Shown in pieces: positions 34,656 through 46,803 of a stretch of DNA of 64,000 nucleotides. This stretch comes from Hydrangea macrophylla. Lineage: Eukaryota > Streptophyta > Magnoliopsida > Cornales > Hydrangeaceae. The stretch's first letter is position 1. Each line of letters opens with the position of its first letter. The DNA lies in contig CM066984.1 of assembly GCA_033977485.1 (NCBI GenBank), forward strand, positions 110,465,191-110,529,190. The letters are read 5' to 3'. Position numbers and translations under genes: made by a program. The notes under the pieces were generated by a model. It was not told where the DNA came from, made no database searches, and worked only from the letters and a program-made list of their open reading frames with translations.

Positions 34656-37600
34656 TCAAGTAACCTTACAAGTCCTTGGAGGTCCCCTACGAAGCCTTTT
34701 TAAGGGTTTACACTGAACATCATCCTCATCATTCTCGCTTGAATCATCATTACTACTGCCTACAAATCACAGACAGAGCAACACATCTCAGGAACCTAAA
34801 GTAGAGAAGATTTCATCAGAAAACCATGTACAAGTTTCTGCAAAGCCTCAAGACCAAAGATCCTATCATACATAAGAAACAAGTTGTCGACATCTAACAT
34901 GCACCGCCCAACACCATTATCATGAACTAAGTGAATAGTCAAAATTATTTAATATCCAAATCACCATAACTTGAAGGGGTAGCTCGAGTATTTTAAACTT
35001 CCAATCAAACAAACTAAAAATATTTTCCACAAATTATTAACATAGTCATAATTCAAGTTATATGACCCAGTCTGTTGACTACTTTCATGGTTAAAACATT
35101 TTCTTAATAGGTTAAAAATTATACAGCACATATACAACCAGTTTGTTTATGCAAAACTATAGTTCATATCATCAAACCATACTTTCATCTTAACATAGTC
35201 GAGCCCTCTTGTCCACACACACAAGTGCGGGGGTGACATCTACATCTAGGTCAATGTAACTAATAAGATGACCATTCTGCATCAGTAATCGCCCCTTAAT
35301 TGATGACATCATAGATAAGCGGGTACGACTGTAAATTTAACCTCTCCATACCTAGCAGTGGCAGGAGTCTCATGCCCTTTATAGAGATGGGGATCAGAGG
35401 TGAGCCACGCCCACATTCATATGATTCCTATCAATGTTTCCTCGTACGCTTGAGCTCTACTAATGGCAAGAGCAAAGTACGTCACTATAGCATCTTATTA
35501 CACTTGCAAACTCAATGTACAGTAGAAAGTACAGAATCAACATTTTTATGATCCAGAAGCATGAACCTAAAAAAATCCCAGTAAAGCAATCCAAATTCAC
35601 ATCTGAACAGGACGCGTGATCTCTAAACCAAATATGCCACGTCTTACATCATTTTTATTTGTTTCCCATCGCATTTAAAAGCCAACTAATCTACTCTAAT
35701 GAATATTCTACCAATGAACACCATGACAATGCATATGCAGGATGGCTTGCGAAAAAAAAAGATGAATCAAGGTAAAGGTCAAACCCCACAATAAAATGTT
35801 TCAAAGGCTTAGAATTTACGTAATATTGGGGCTACATGGGTATGGAATCATAAAGATAATCCCATACCATTCTTTCCAATATCATGCAAATATGGCAACT
35901 GGTGAGATGAAATGGCAAATTTTTTTAGGAGCTACATGAAATTACTATTACAATGGCCAACAGCATAAGATACAGAGCAGCCACTTACCTATAAAACTTG
36001 GTGGTAGTACGTGAATATGTGCTAAACCACCGGTGAGTAATTGTTTCAGAAAACTTGAAACATCCATTGATTCTCCAAACATAATGTCAACAGTAACTTG
36101 GTGTTTATTAAGCAACAATCAGAAAGCTTTGTTCACTAAAAAAAGACTATTTCGCATAAGAAAAACAGAGTAATAGAGGCTAGTGTTTCTGAAAATAACA
36201 TACTTCAATGGAGATTAGCATGAAGAGCCATCTTCTTTGCTGACATTGCTGTTATTTATAATTAAGTGGACATATAAATGTATGATGAGGAAGACCATGG
36301 TGCATGGCTGCATGCGATTTAATGACGTACTTTTGATCAAAGAAACTATGTAGAAGCTGAAATCTAAATTTTGAACACCATTAACTCTTTTTAGATCAAA
36401 TATAGAAATAAAACCTCTCGGAAAACTGTACAACTTCTACTGGTTGTTATGAAGGAATCATATTTGCAACCAAAAGAGAACTCTAAGAACTTACCTTCCG
36501 ATGAGCCATTGAATTTAACAAGATGATCATCTGCGCCCTCGATGGAATTCTGCTTGGATTCCAATCTAGTGCGCTTCGCGGACACTGTGATTACTCCACG
36601 TTCAACCTTTTGTTCAGGTACTACACATGTTCCATTGAAAGGTTTCATATAACAGAACCTATTTAAAACAAATATTTCCATTCAGAAAGCAATGTGCGCC
36701 ACAATTGCTGGCAAAGGAAAATTAGATAAATTTCAAAAGATCCTTCAAAGTTAAAGACTTCAAACAATTTCTTTCCTATATTCATTAACAATTGAAAAAA
36801 GAAGATGGAAGTTCCATTATTTGGCTATATAATTGTGTATGTAGTAATGTGTGTACTAAGTTCATATCTTGCAATCTGAACTACATGTCTAGCAGCAGCA
36901 ATTGCGGTAACTATATGTTACTCTAGTCCAACCTCCACCTCCCCAAAAAGAAAGGGAGAAATAAATTTGTTGGCTGGCACAGTCAAGCCTTTAGGGACAA
37001 ATTGTTTTTCGGGAAAGGTTTAGGGAGAAATTGTTGGCATAACAGAAATGTGCTGATAGTGCATTTTTGTGATTATGTTACACTCAATTCATGAAACTAT
37101 AGGGAGGTATTGGGAACATTATAATTCATCCTCCTACTTTGAGAAAACACTCCCTCTCTTTCTTCTCTTCTTTTTGGTCCTCTTATTCTCCCACAAACCC
37201 TAGAATTGTATAAACGAAGATTTTAATATGGTTTCAGAGCTTCGATGAAGTGCCTGACCACTTAGAAAACACTGAAGAAGACACCAGAGTAGTACAGGGG
37301 ACCTGATAAATTTTTAAAAGCTATCTGGTAGCATTTTCAATATTTGGATGTTTTGGGGGAATAAAAGCTCTATTATTTTCAATATGCTGAATACACTCTT
37401 GGAGATTTTGACACATCAATCCTACTACAAGGGGAGCGACTAGTCCCAAGTGTAAGATATAAGATAGATATTTAGCATGCACACTTCAATTTGGGTGTTG
37501 TGCCTGAGTCGGACACGCGGGAAATAAAAGAAAAAAAAAAAAAAAGACTTTTTCCTTGCACCGAACCTCTGCCAACACTGCCGAACATGGAAGTGGACTC

Positions 37601-40600
37601 AGCATGGTGGCTTCTCTCTAGAAATGTTTTAAAATTTTGATGTAGAAGTCTTAATATAATAAAATGGGACATATAAAAATATTCACTTGAGAATTTAGGA
37701 AATAGAAGTGGACACAGCACAGTGTAATGTATATTTAGTTTAAAAAAAGTTCTTTTTTATTTGCCATATTCTAACCGGGTCGTATCCTACATTTTTAGGA
37801 TTTTCTGTGTCCCTAGTGTATCCGTGCTGCATATCTAACATAAGGATAATGACTTCTAGATATCAATTTCCCGTGTCTACCAAAAGCATGCAAAAAGAAT
37901 ATTAAATCTCGAAAAGAAATACCATATAAGCAACAAAAACCTGCAGAACAGACTATAACATCGAACAACAAAAACCTTCAGAACAAACTAAAAACCAACA
38001 CAACTAGAATTTCTTGCTTAAAGTTTTCAATGCGTGTACTCCCTCTGTCCCATTTTATGTGTCCCTCTTTGGGAATCCAACTATTTAAGGGGACAAAAAG
38101 AATCTACACCTACTTTCCACAATTGCCCATAATCATTACACTTTTTTTTTTTTTTTATTATTTTGTTTTGGTGTTGATTGCAGGGAAGGGTAGTTTGGTC
38201 AACTAAGTAAAATTTGCATACTAATTTAAGAAAGTGAACAACAATTTTGGGACAGCCCAAAAAGTAAAGGGGGACACATAAAATGGGACGGAGGGAGTAT
38301 TTAAATTGAAACCGAATACCATTCTTGAGGTAATTGCTTGCAGTCATAACCAGAGCTCAACATTCTCCACTTCCTACATTTGTCGCACTGCACCCATTCG
38401 TGATCAGGTTTGTAGAGAGCATTACCCTTTTTCTGTGAGGAAAAGACCACACAAGTTTCTTTAAAAAAAAAAAAAAAATCATAATAGTTATGTGACAATA
38501 CCATAAAACACATCCTTCACACATCCACAGATAATTTGTTTAGAAAATTGGAGAGAATAATACCTCAAATTTGAAGCAGTTAAACAAATCTCGGGATCTA
38601 TTTTTAGGAAAATCACTTTAAGTTCATACAGAAAAAGTCAAAGCTTAGTGGAAGGATATACTGGGAGAAACTGTGCAGTAATTTCCATAGCCAATTTAGG
38701 ATTCACTTTTCACATATTGAAAACTTTACCACTAATCAATGTTTCAATCCACTCTCTCAAAAAAAAAAATGTTTCAATCCACAACCAATGTACGGTAATT
38801 ATTAGTTGTTTTAGTTGAATGTAAAGACAGCAAAAACCATTCTAACAATGATGTCTTGGACAGCTATGGAACTGGTTTAAAAGAAAATCTTTAATTCTTA
38901 ACAAGGACGCCATCTAGAATGGTGGTTTTGAAAATACAAATGACAACAGTAGTCATTCGTTATGGAAAGGCATAAATCGTGATGTCAATCTGTATATGAC
39001 TATCTGGTTATGATTTTAATTATGTAGCACTACTTATACTGAAATAAATAACCTTATGGTAACTGTTTCAATAAAAGGAAAGATATTGGATTTAATCGAT
39101 ATTAGATTGAACAGAATCACTTTGGAGGAGCCCACTGCCCAGTTGAACAATAAACTTAGTAACTCATTCCAATCATGCAATTTGACCAAGACAAAGAGGG
39201 ATGACCGATAAGGGGAAGATAGGAGGTAAGAGAAGGAGATTCTGATCGTTAGAGTAATTTTTATTCTAAAAATACCAAAAAGAAAATCTGGTCTTAATCT
39301 TATCTGAAGCATCACATAATATTGGACGATGCAAGTTAAAATAAAGTAGGCAGTTCAGAGTATAAATAGGCAATTTTCATAATATGTGGCCTATTTATAA
39401 CAAATTAAAAAAGCAATGATATATATATGTATGTATGTATACATGCGATTGCATTACCACTTGAAGTGGATCAAAATACTTGTCCCAATATCGATCTGAT
39501 CTCTTGCCCAGCCACTCCTCCAGTAGAGCATAGAGTTCACAGTCCTGAAATCCTTGTTTGTTGCTATGAACCCACACTTGACCATTACCATCATTCTGCA
39601 CCAGGAAGAAGATAACATGGGCTTTGTAATGCATCTATTGAATGATATAAATAACAACTCTCCCTAAGGAAAATATTACGTCTCTAATGAGCATGCTACA
39701 GTTTTTCCTTCTCAAGTAAACCAAGAACATCCAAATTCCAAAAGGTTATAATAATTCTTACATATGTATATATAAAAGGGGTGAAAGTATTTACAAATTA
39801 TATTCTGTAAATTGATTGGTAGAGAAGTGATTTAAGTTTTAAATATGATAGTTATCTTGGTCAAAAGAATATCTGTAGTGAATAAGATTTCAAATTTTTA
39901 CTATGAAAAGTATGGGATAAGTAACATGTTAACTAAATTGAAGGTAGTTATAACCATGTATATATAAATATACACAGAGCCTCGTTGACACCGTATTGTT
40001 AAAGAACTGTGCCACATGTATGCTAAGTTGACAAAAGCAAAAACTTCAACGTTCATGTGTGTATAAGATTAGTGTGTGTGATTGTGTGTGTCTGGGCTGA
40101 TATAAGATCATTCTGCATTAATGGTAGTGCTTGTGAACTAGAAACATGTCCAACCTCTCTGGAGGCCTCCTACAATCGCAAAATGCTGCAAGGAGCATCA
40201 TAAAAGAAAAGAAAAATTAGGAACTACCAAAAATATTAGATCACTGTAAAATGTTACCATTAAATCAGTAACATCTACAACGCCAATCACTCCGCGACCC
40301 GTATCTGCACTATGAACCATGCCCCCAACTCTCTTGTATGCCTACAATGAGCAAAACAATAGGAGATAATTATATACACACATGTGTTTAGTAACAATGA
40401 CAGGTACAGAAACGCACAGGACAAATTTTGACAAGTATGGAGAAGAAGCATCCAAATGTAAATGAATAACGTACTGAAATTAGATCCATTCCATGCCATA
40501 ACTCGTAACTACAAGATCTTTAACCACTTGGCCCACGTCAATCCCCATCTTTTTGATAACTTAAATCTTATATCCAGTTCAATTTAAATTTTTATGTTGA

Positions 40601-43600
40601 ACCATCGATGGATATATAACAAAGTTGAAGGAAATATAACAATATAACAAATATAGAGGTAACAAGAAGCTTTAAGTCAAGTTAAAGACAGTATAAGGTA
40701 AAAATATATATATATATATATACAGAAAAACAAAACGAAGCAATGGTGCAACTAGAGAAGACAACACAAGTTCAACTATGATCATAAGTACGATTCTAAC
40801 TGACCAGTATGACTAAACACAATACAGCAGGAGTTTGTTTATTTCTCTATTGCACTTGCACTTTTTTTTCCCTTTCCTATTTCCTCACTGTTTTCCTTAT
40901 TTACCAAACAAAGGAAAATGCTTTCGTCTGTGTTTTCTTTTTTTTTTTTCCTCATTAAATCCATAAGTAAGCATAAAAACCCAAAAGCTGATTGAAGAAT
41001 ATGATTCCATGTGGTCGACCCCAAGTCAAGGAAACCTACAAGTCAAGGACACCAAGCAGTACCAGAAGGATTCAATGCATTATACCCGTACTCAACGAAA
41101 AAGACATGGTGTCAGTAACTACCAATTGTATTAGACGTAGCTCAAAAATCTCTAACTCCCTCATCATTTATCGCTAATCTTAAAACTTTGAATAACTCGA
41201 GGAAGAATAAAAATACAAGAAAATAACTGCAAATTCCACCTATGCAATGCAATTATATAGAAATAAGGCAACATTGGAAAATGTGGGGTACTTCAATAAC
41301 TAAGACTAAGAACTTGCATAATCTAATTGCCAAACCAAACCAAACCAAGCCTTGTGTCCCAATCAATTGGGGTCGGCTGTATGAATCTTTTTTCTCCATT
41401 CTGCACAATCTAATTGCCATGGATGAAAAATGTTCCAGGAACAAATCTAGTGAAGTTGGCAATTCAGATTCCATAAAATAAAGCATATATTGATATGAAA
41501 ATGGTACTAAAAAAAGGAACCGAAAAAATGTAAAATTATGGAGTCAAGAACGTACCTCAATCAAGCGGCCATGCCAGTACAAAAATATTCCACAGTTTGA
41601 TTGCTCCCATTCTAGTTGACAGCGTCCTAGAGTTAGTTGAACAGGTCTTCCCATGATAATACCATCTTCCACGACAGTCCTAGAAAGAGATTTTGCCAGT
41701 GGACGACTTCTAACCTGTTTAGAAGATAAAAAATAATCAAACCAACTCCCAACAGAGCTCAAAGCCCACCTATGACACCATGTAGACAGTAGGAGAGAGA
41801 AAAAAATGTACATACCATTGATCCTTGAAGGTATATTTTCATTCGTGGATCTAAAAAGATGACTTCTAAATAACATCGCAGTGAATAGTCTAGAGGCACC
41901 TGAGAAAAAACAAGAAGACAAAAAGTAAGCTAAGGGTTTATTGCACTTTGCACCCGCATAGTTTACACTCGGTGTCACTTTGCCCCAGGAGTTTAAAAAT
42001 CAACACATTTAGACCTCAAAATCCCTCGCAATTTTGTCAAACATTCTGTCAAAATCCTTCGAAATTAGTGAGAATCCCGTGAACAATTATGATGGACTTT
42101 GAGGAAAGTGCAAATTGACATTTGCATCAACTTGTAAACTATGGGGGACAAAGTGACACCGAGTGAAAACTACGAGAGAGCAAAGTGTAATTAACAGTAA
42201 GCTAAACAAATAACTACAGTTCAATACAAGTAACCACAAAAGGATGCCAACCATAGCACTAGTCTGGCCTGGACGAGATCTGATCCGTTTGGAACGAATA
42301 AGTATGTCACCTTGATGGAACGAGCTACCACCACATATGCCATCATCCCATTCCAAGGAATAATTTGATCCCCATTTATCCAAATTCCATATGTATATTT
42401 GTGTTCCTGTACCTTTTTCACGGAACAAGCCTGACTTTTCACCAATAAGGTATTTATTAAATGGCGAAAATTCCTTAATAGCTCTCAAATTGTATTTTGC
42501 TAAAGTTTCAGTTTGGACACTTGTATCCACTTCCATAAAGTTCCCTTGTCTGCGGTAGCTTACAATGGGGATCTCCAAATTCTACAGCATAAGAAGTGAT
42601 TTAAGTATGATATAAGAGGGTTCAAATCAGTATAAAGTAAAGTTCTACAGATCTGCACAATCAAATAAAAATAAAAATCATGGTAATAACATACATCATT
42701 TCCTTCATTCAGTGACTGCGAAAGAAAAGCTATGGATCTGGAATTAGCAGTCTGGGTGAGAACCAAAGCATCCTTGCCAAGTCTCATTGCTCCAGTCTGA
42801 AAAAACCATATCCACCGTCAATTTAGTTAGTGTGAAAAACTAGGGATATAAATGTGAAATATATTCAACTTCGATCTCTCTCCCCCCCAAAAAAAAGGTT
42901 CCTTTCATTGGGAAGAAAGTCAATCAAAATGGAGAATATTTGCTGACTAGACATTTTCATTGCATTTCCCAAAATTCAAAAGAAAAATAAAATAAAACAA
43001 ATTTTCCCATCACTTTTTTTTTTTTTTTTTTTCATTTCCTCTAAATTCAAACTCATGAAGCCAAATAGCAGACCAAACACAACAATAACTCTGTACACAG
43101 ATGAAAACAACAGAAAGATGAACCCTTAACCATCCATTAATTCTAAAACAAAGAAAAAATTACCTTAAACCCAACGCCAAATCTTCCAATACGATCTGGA
43201 TCATCTGCCTCTGGTTGCTTGTGGCCAAAAGATGTCATTCTGACAATCTCTTGATGGGTCATCCCATCCCCATCGTCTATAATTGATAGCATGGGAATAT
43301 CTTTGCCAGCATTTTTAGAATACACAGTATGAATAGAAATTTTCAATCTGTTGAATAAACCACAAAGACAAATCATATTTAACAAGGAAAACATGCAACT
43401 TACTAATGCACACAAAAGAAAAAAACAGCATTAACAAAAGCTAATGGTGTGACAATTCCAGAGAGAAAATTATGAACCATCTTGATAAAATCATGGAAAC
43501 GAAATAAACATTTGAAAAGTGAAGAAACATACGTAGTTGCTTTGGCATCTCTTGAATTGTCGACAAGCTCAGCAATTGCACCAAAAATCCAGCCAGAATG

Positions 43601-46600
43601 AGATTGACCAAGGGTTCTCAAATAACTTGGGTCTGCTCGCAAACTATTTTTCTCCAAGGGACCGTTCTTCCCTAGGAATTTGAATTCATGTTTGCTACAA
43701 GATTCATCCTTTGATTCACGAGGAGGAGGATCGCCCCAATACTCTAGAAAATGGTGATTAGGGGAAAATTATAGACCAGCATGAGTACCTGTTAACTCCG
43801 TGCCAGGTGGCATAAACCCATGCGCCATCTTTGTATGCATACATGACTTCATAGGCTCAGTCAAGGTTTCAGATGTGTTACTTCCTGTGCCAAAGGAAAT
43901 AGTTAGAATTGAACCAAATATAGACACAATCCAAGATAGTCAAAACAGGGCCTTTACCGTTAAAGCACAGACACAGATAAGGGACACGAACGCAACATGA
44001 CATCATGACGCGGCAAACCTTTAAAATGTAGGATACGAACACGGCAATTAAAATTTTTTATTTCTATTATTCATGCAAATTTCTTGCTGTGTCCACTCCC
44101 ACTTTGTAAATTTTCAAGTATACCAATTATTTTTCTCAGTTTATTGTATTAGGACTTTTACCTCAAATTTTAATAACTTTTTTTAAATAAGCCATAGTTT
44201 TGTGTCCTCGCCCGTTCAAGCCTTGTGCCCAACATGTGTCGGTATCTGACACATTCACCACCCAAATGGAAGCGTAGGTACTACATAGGCGAAATGCCAA
44301 TGAACAATAACAAAAAATCCCACAAATGCAAAAATAAAAAATAAAAAAATAAGATTTTGTGCACTTCAAACTTATCAAAAGATAAGTCTTCTATGCACTT
44401 CAAATACATTTTTTTTAAATTATTATTTAACAATGAGAAAAAAAAAAAAAGAAAAAGAACTCACCTGATATGCCACGAGTTTGACCACCATGCACTTTAT
44501 GTGTTATCTCCTTACGATGTGCAACTACAGCATGGCTAAAGTTTGAGTCTTCATCTAGAGGGAGTATGTAAAATTCATCGGATTGAACTCTTGCAATAGC
44601 TACCTTCAAAAGCATCATGTCAGGCATTTCACAAGTCAGCAAAAATCAAATTATAGCAGAAAATCTGTCCCACAACAAGTATTACTCAAAAGCGGAAGGA
44701 AAAGTTATACACTCAAAAACCAAAAATAATCTTGCTTTCGATCTCCTTCAAACTACTACCAACCTAGAAAAGTAGTATTTACTCTATTTTTTCTCAAAAG
44801 ACTAAAATATAGTACACATCACATTTAATTTAATTCAAAAACTAAATAATGGATATTTCTTCATCCCCTTATAAAGCAATTATCCATTTTCAGCTCATCA
44901 TCTCAATGCATAACCATCCTTGCATTTAAAGCAAGTTTGCCTATCTTGACTAAGGTTATAAGAACAGGAGAGCACAGAAATTGTAAACTCACATTTCTGA
45001 ACTATTCTGGGACCTCAAAATAAACCACAAAATAAGGCTAACAAGTTTCAATAGTGAATCTTCACCTTCTTGTTCTTTTGGAGGAAACCCAAGAACAGTC
45101 CCCATTCCCTCTGCTGTAAACAATTCTCAGAATCAGGTCGTAGAAAAAACTGAGGTAATCCAGTAACAAAGTCGACTGTCTTTGATCTAACTATTTCCTG
45201 TACGTTCCATACTGGAGGTCTGTAAAGAGTATTTCAAGAACCCATCATCAAGAAAGGCAAAAGACCTCTATCAAAGAATTGATTTTGACAATCAAGTTCC
45301 AGAAGAGCCAAAAAAAAAAAAAGAGAATCCACATACAGCAAAAGTAGGAACCCACTCTACACGATTCAAACTTCTCTCAAAAGCAAGAGTTGTAGGCTTG
45401 TAGCTTTAGGTTCAATTACTTTCTACATAGATGGTGTTCCAACTGTAACTCAAAACACTTGAACATTTGAAGGCACATAATTTCAACGTCAACCACATAT
45501 GTAACCACCCAGTATATGTATTTGGGTAAATTTTGGACATACAACTAGTACCGGAACTGATAACTGGATGGGTACTCCAATAAGAAACAAACATCTCGTC
45601 TACCTTACATGAAAACATCTTCAAAGCATTCAAAAACTGTATTTGAAGTTCATGATCATGCTAAAAGGTATAGAACCAGTATAAAGACGGAAGAATGCAA
45701 CATTCACGAATAATCAACAGAAACTAAAACAATTTGTTACTCCCTACGTCCCAAATTAAGGGACCCTCTGTGAAATTCCAACTACTTAAGGAAAATCGTC
45801 AACTTCCATTCTTACCCTTCTTTCCCATCGTTGTGAAAATATTCAACTTTCCATTATTACCCTTCTTTTAAGTTTAGAATTCGAATGTCACATCAAACGA
45901 AAAGTGATATCTTCTATGAAAATTTGTAATAAACGATAAACTTGGAAAGTGTAGTTAAATTATGTTGACTTTTCGGAGAGGACTCTTAATTTGGGACATC
46001 CCAAAATAGAATAAAGGACTCTTTAAGTAGGATGCTGGGAGTAGTAGACAACCGAGAATATTTCATAACAAGTCCAATTAGATGATGTAGCATTTGGAAA
46101 GTATGTGTACATATCACCGGGTGCATTGAGGCACTGTGTACGACATATAGTTTTCCGGTCCTTCAAAAGTCGAACATGACGGTTGGAACCACCTACAACA
46201 TTTTAGAACAATAATTAAGAGTCCGGAAGAAACAAAACTCGGAATAAAACGGTCCTTCATAAGTAAAACAGGACGTGAAACCACCTCCAGCATTTTGTTA
46301 GCACGATAGTTGAGGTTCAGGAAGAAACACATAAAAACTGTGTATAAAATTGACTACCACATTAATAGCTAGAACATTCCTATATATGATTAAGCAAAAA
46401 AAAAAAACCTTTATGCACGTAAAATTGACAATATATTTGTAACTAGAACATTCCTTAGATTCCTAGATCGTATGTAACTGAGGCAATTAGTACAGGACAC
46501 TGATATTTTTGACACTGTCATACTAACCGTGTTTTGAATTTTTGGGACGTCTCCGCATACACTGATACATTCTATAGCATGCCAAATATTGACATCCATA

Positions 46601-46803
46601 TCTATGTCCTTATTGGCCAAAAAAATGGAACAGAATACTAGTAATAGCTTTATCACAATTTACTTTAACTATCTAAGTGGAAGGAAAATGAAAGCCAGAA
46701 AGAGGGGGGAAAAAGGATGATAAAAATAAAAAATAAAAAAAAGAAAGAAAGAAAAAACACCTCCTTTGGGTTGCTCAATTAAATCAAAATCTGAATCTCC
46801 CAT
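34656..46803 (-). CDS. MORC-type GHKL ATPase with CW zinc finger
   Basis: MORC proteins are ATP-dependent clamps that compact chromatin and silence transposons in the nucleus. Exons (minus): 46803-46761, 44599-44465, 43884-43789, 43743-43533, 43347-43164, 42796-42695, 42581-42252, 41899-41816, 41714-41556, 40341-40258, 39595-39458, 38432-38320, 36658-36495, 36021-35989, 34759-34656; 1980 nt, 659 aa, no internal stop. GHKL ATPase: [13 protein letters not shown] (about 149-161, ATP-contacting E150 and N154), DDGDGM (186-191), GRFGVGFK (216-223). An S5-like domain follows (about 258-476; [24 protein letters not shown]). CW zinc finger about 533-576: Cys538, Cys541, Cys562, Cys571, with Trp535, Trp544 and Trp560 (CW fingers typically read H3K4 methylation). 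The tail is acidic then basic (about 626-659). Exon 1 ([14 protein letters not shown]) and 33-nt exon 14 are the least certain. Arabidopsis MORC6-type proteins lack a CW finger, so this is a separate plant MORC type. Confidence 0.9.
38039..38297. mobile_element. Stowaway MITE next to a MORC splice donor
   Basis: Termini CTCCCTCTGTCCCATTTTAT and ATAAAATGGGACGGAGGGAG, TA duplication at 38037-38038 and 38298-38299, 259 bp. In the minus-strand gene it begins only about 20 bp downstream of the donor of the CW-finger exon (38319). It is the inverse-orientation relative of the copy in RRN3 (30273-30495). Confidence 0.92.
41320..41410. repeat. Possible dispersed repeat fragment
   Basis: AACCAAGCCTTGTGTCCCAA TCAATTGGGGTCGGCTGTAT-like sequence. 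I recall such phrases as widely dispersed in dicot introns, possibly from a SINE or other retroelement, but the ends are not visible. Located in a MORC intron. Confidence 0.3.
41934..42195. mobile_element. Mutator-type MITE in MORC intron, 262 bp
   Basis: Termini GGGTTTATTGCACTTTGC and the complement of GCAAAGTGTAATTAAC, flanked by a perfect 10-bp AGTAAGCTAA (41924-41933 and 42196-42205). Inner inverted words (CACTCGGTGTCACTTTG against CAAAGTGACACCGAGTG) confirm the fold-back. It nearly fills the short intron between exons 7 and 8. Confidence 0.9.
45740..46041. mobile_element. Diverged Stowaway MITE in MORC intron 1
   Basis: Left end CTCCCTACGTCCCAAATTAA, right end ...GATGCTGGGAG, TA on both sides (45738-45739, 46042-46043); an inner inverted pair is AATTAAGGGACCCTC and GGACTCTTAATTTGGGAC. 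About 302 bp. Older than the other two Stowaway copies. Confidence 0.75.

Noticed and set aside
36391..36681. Separate 96-aa gene
   Set aside because: It is exon 13 of MORC with intron on both sides; it supplies the last two cysteines of the CW finger.
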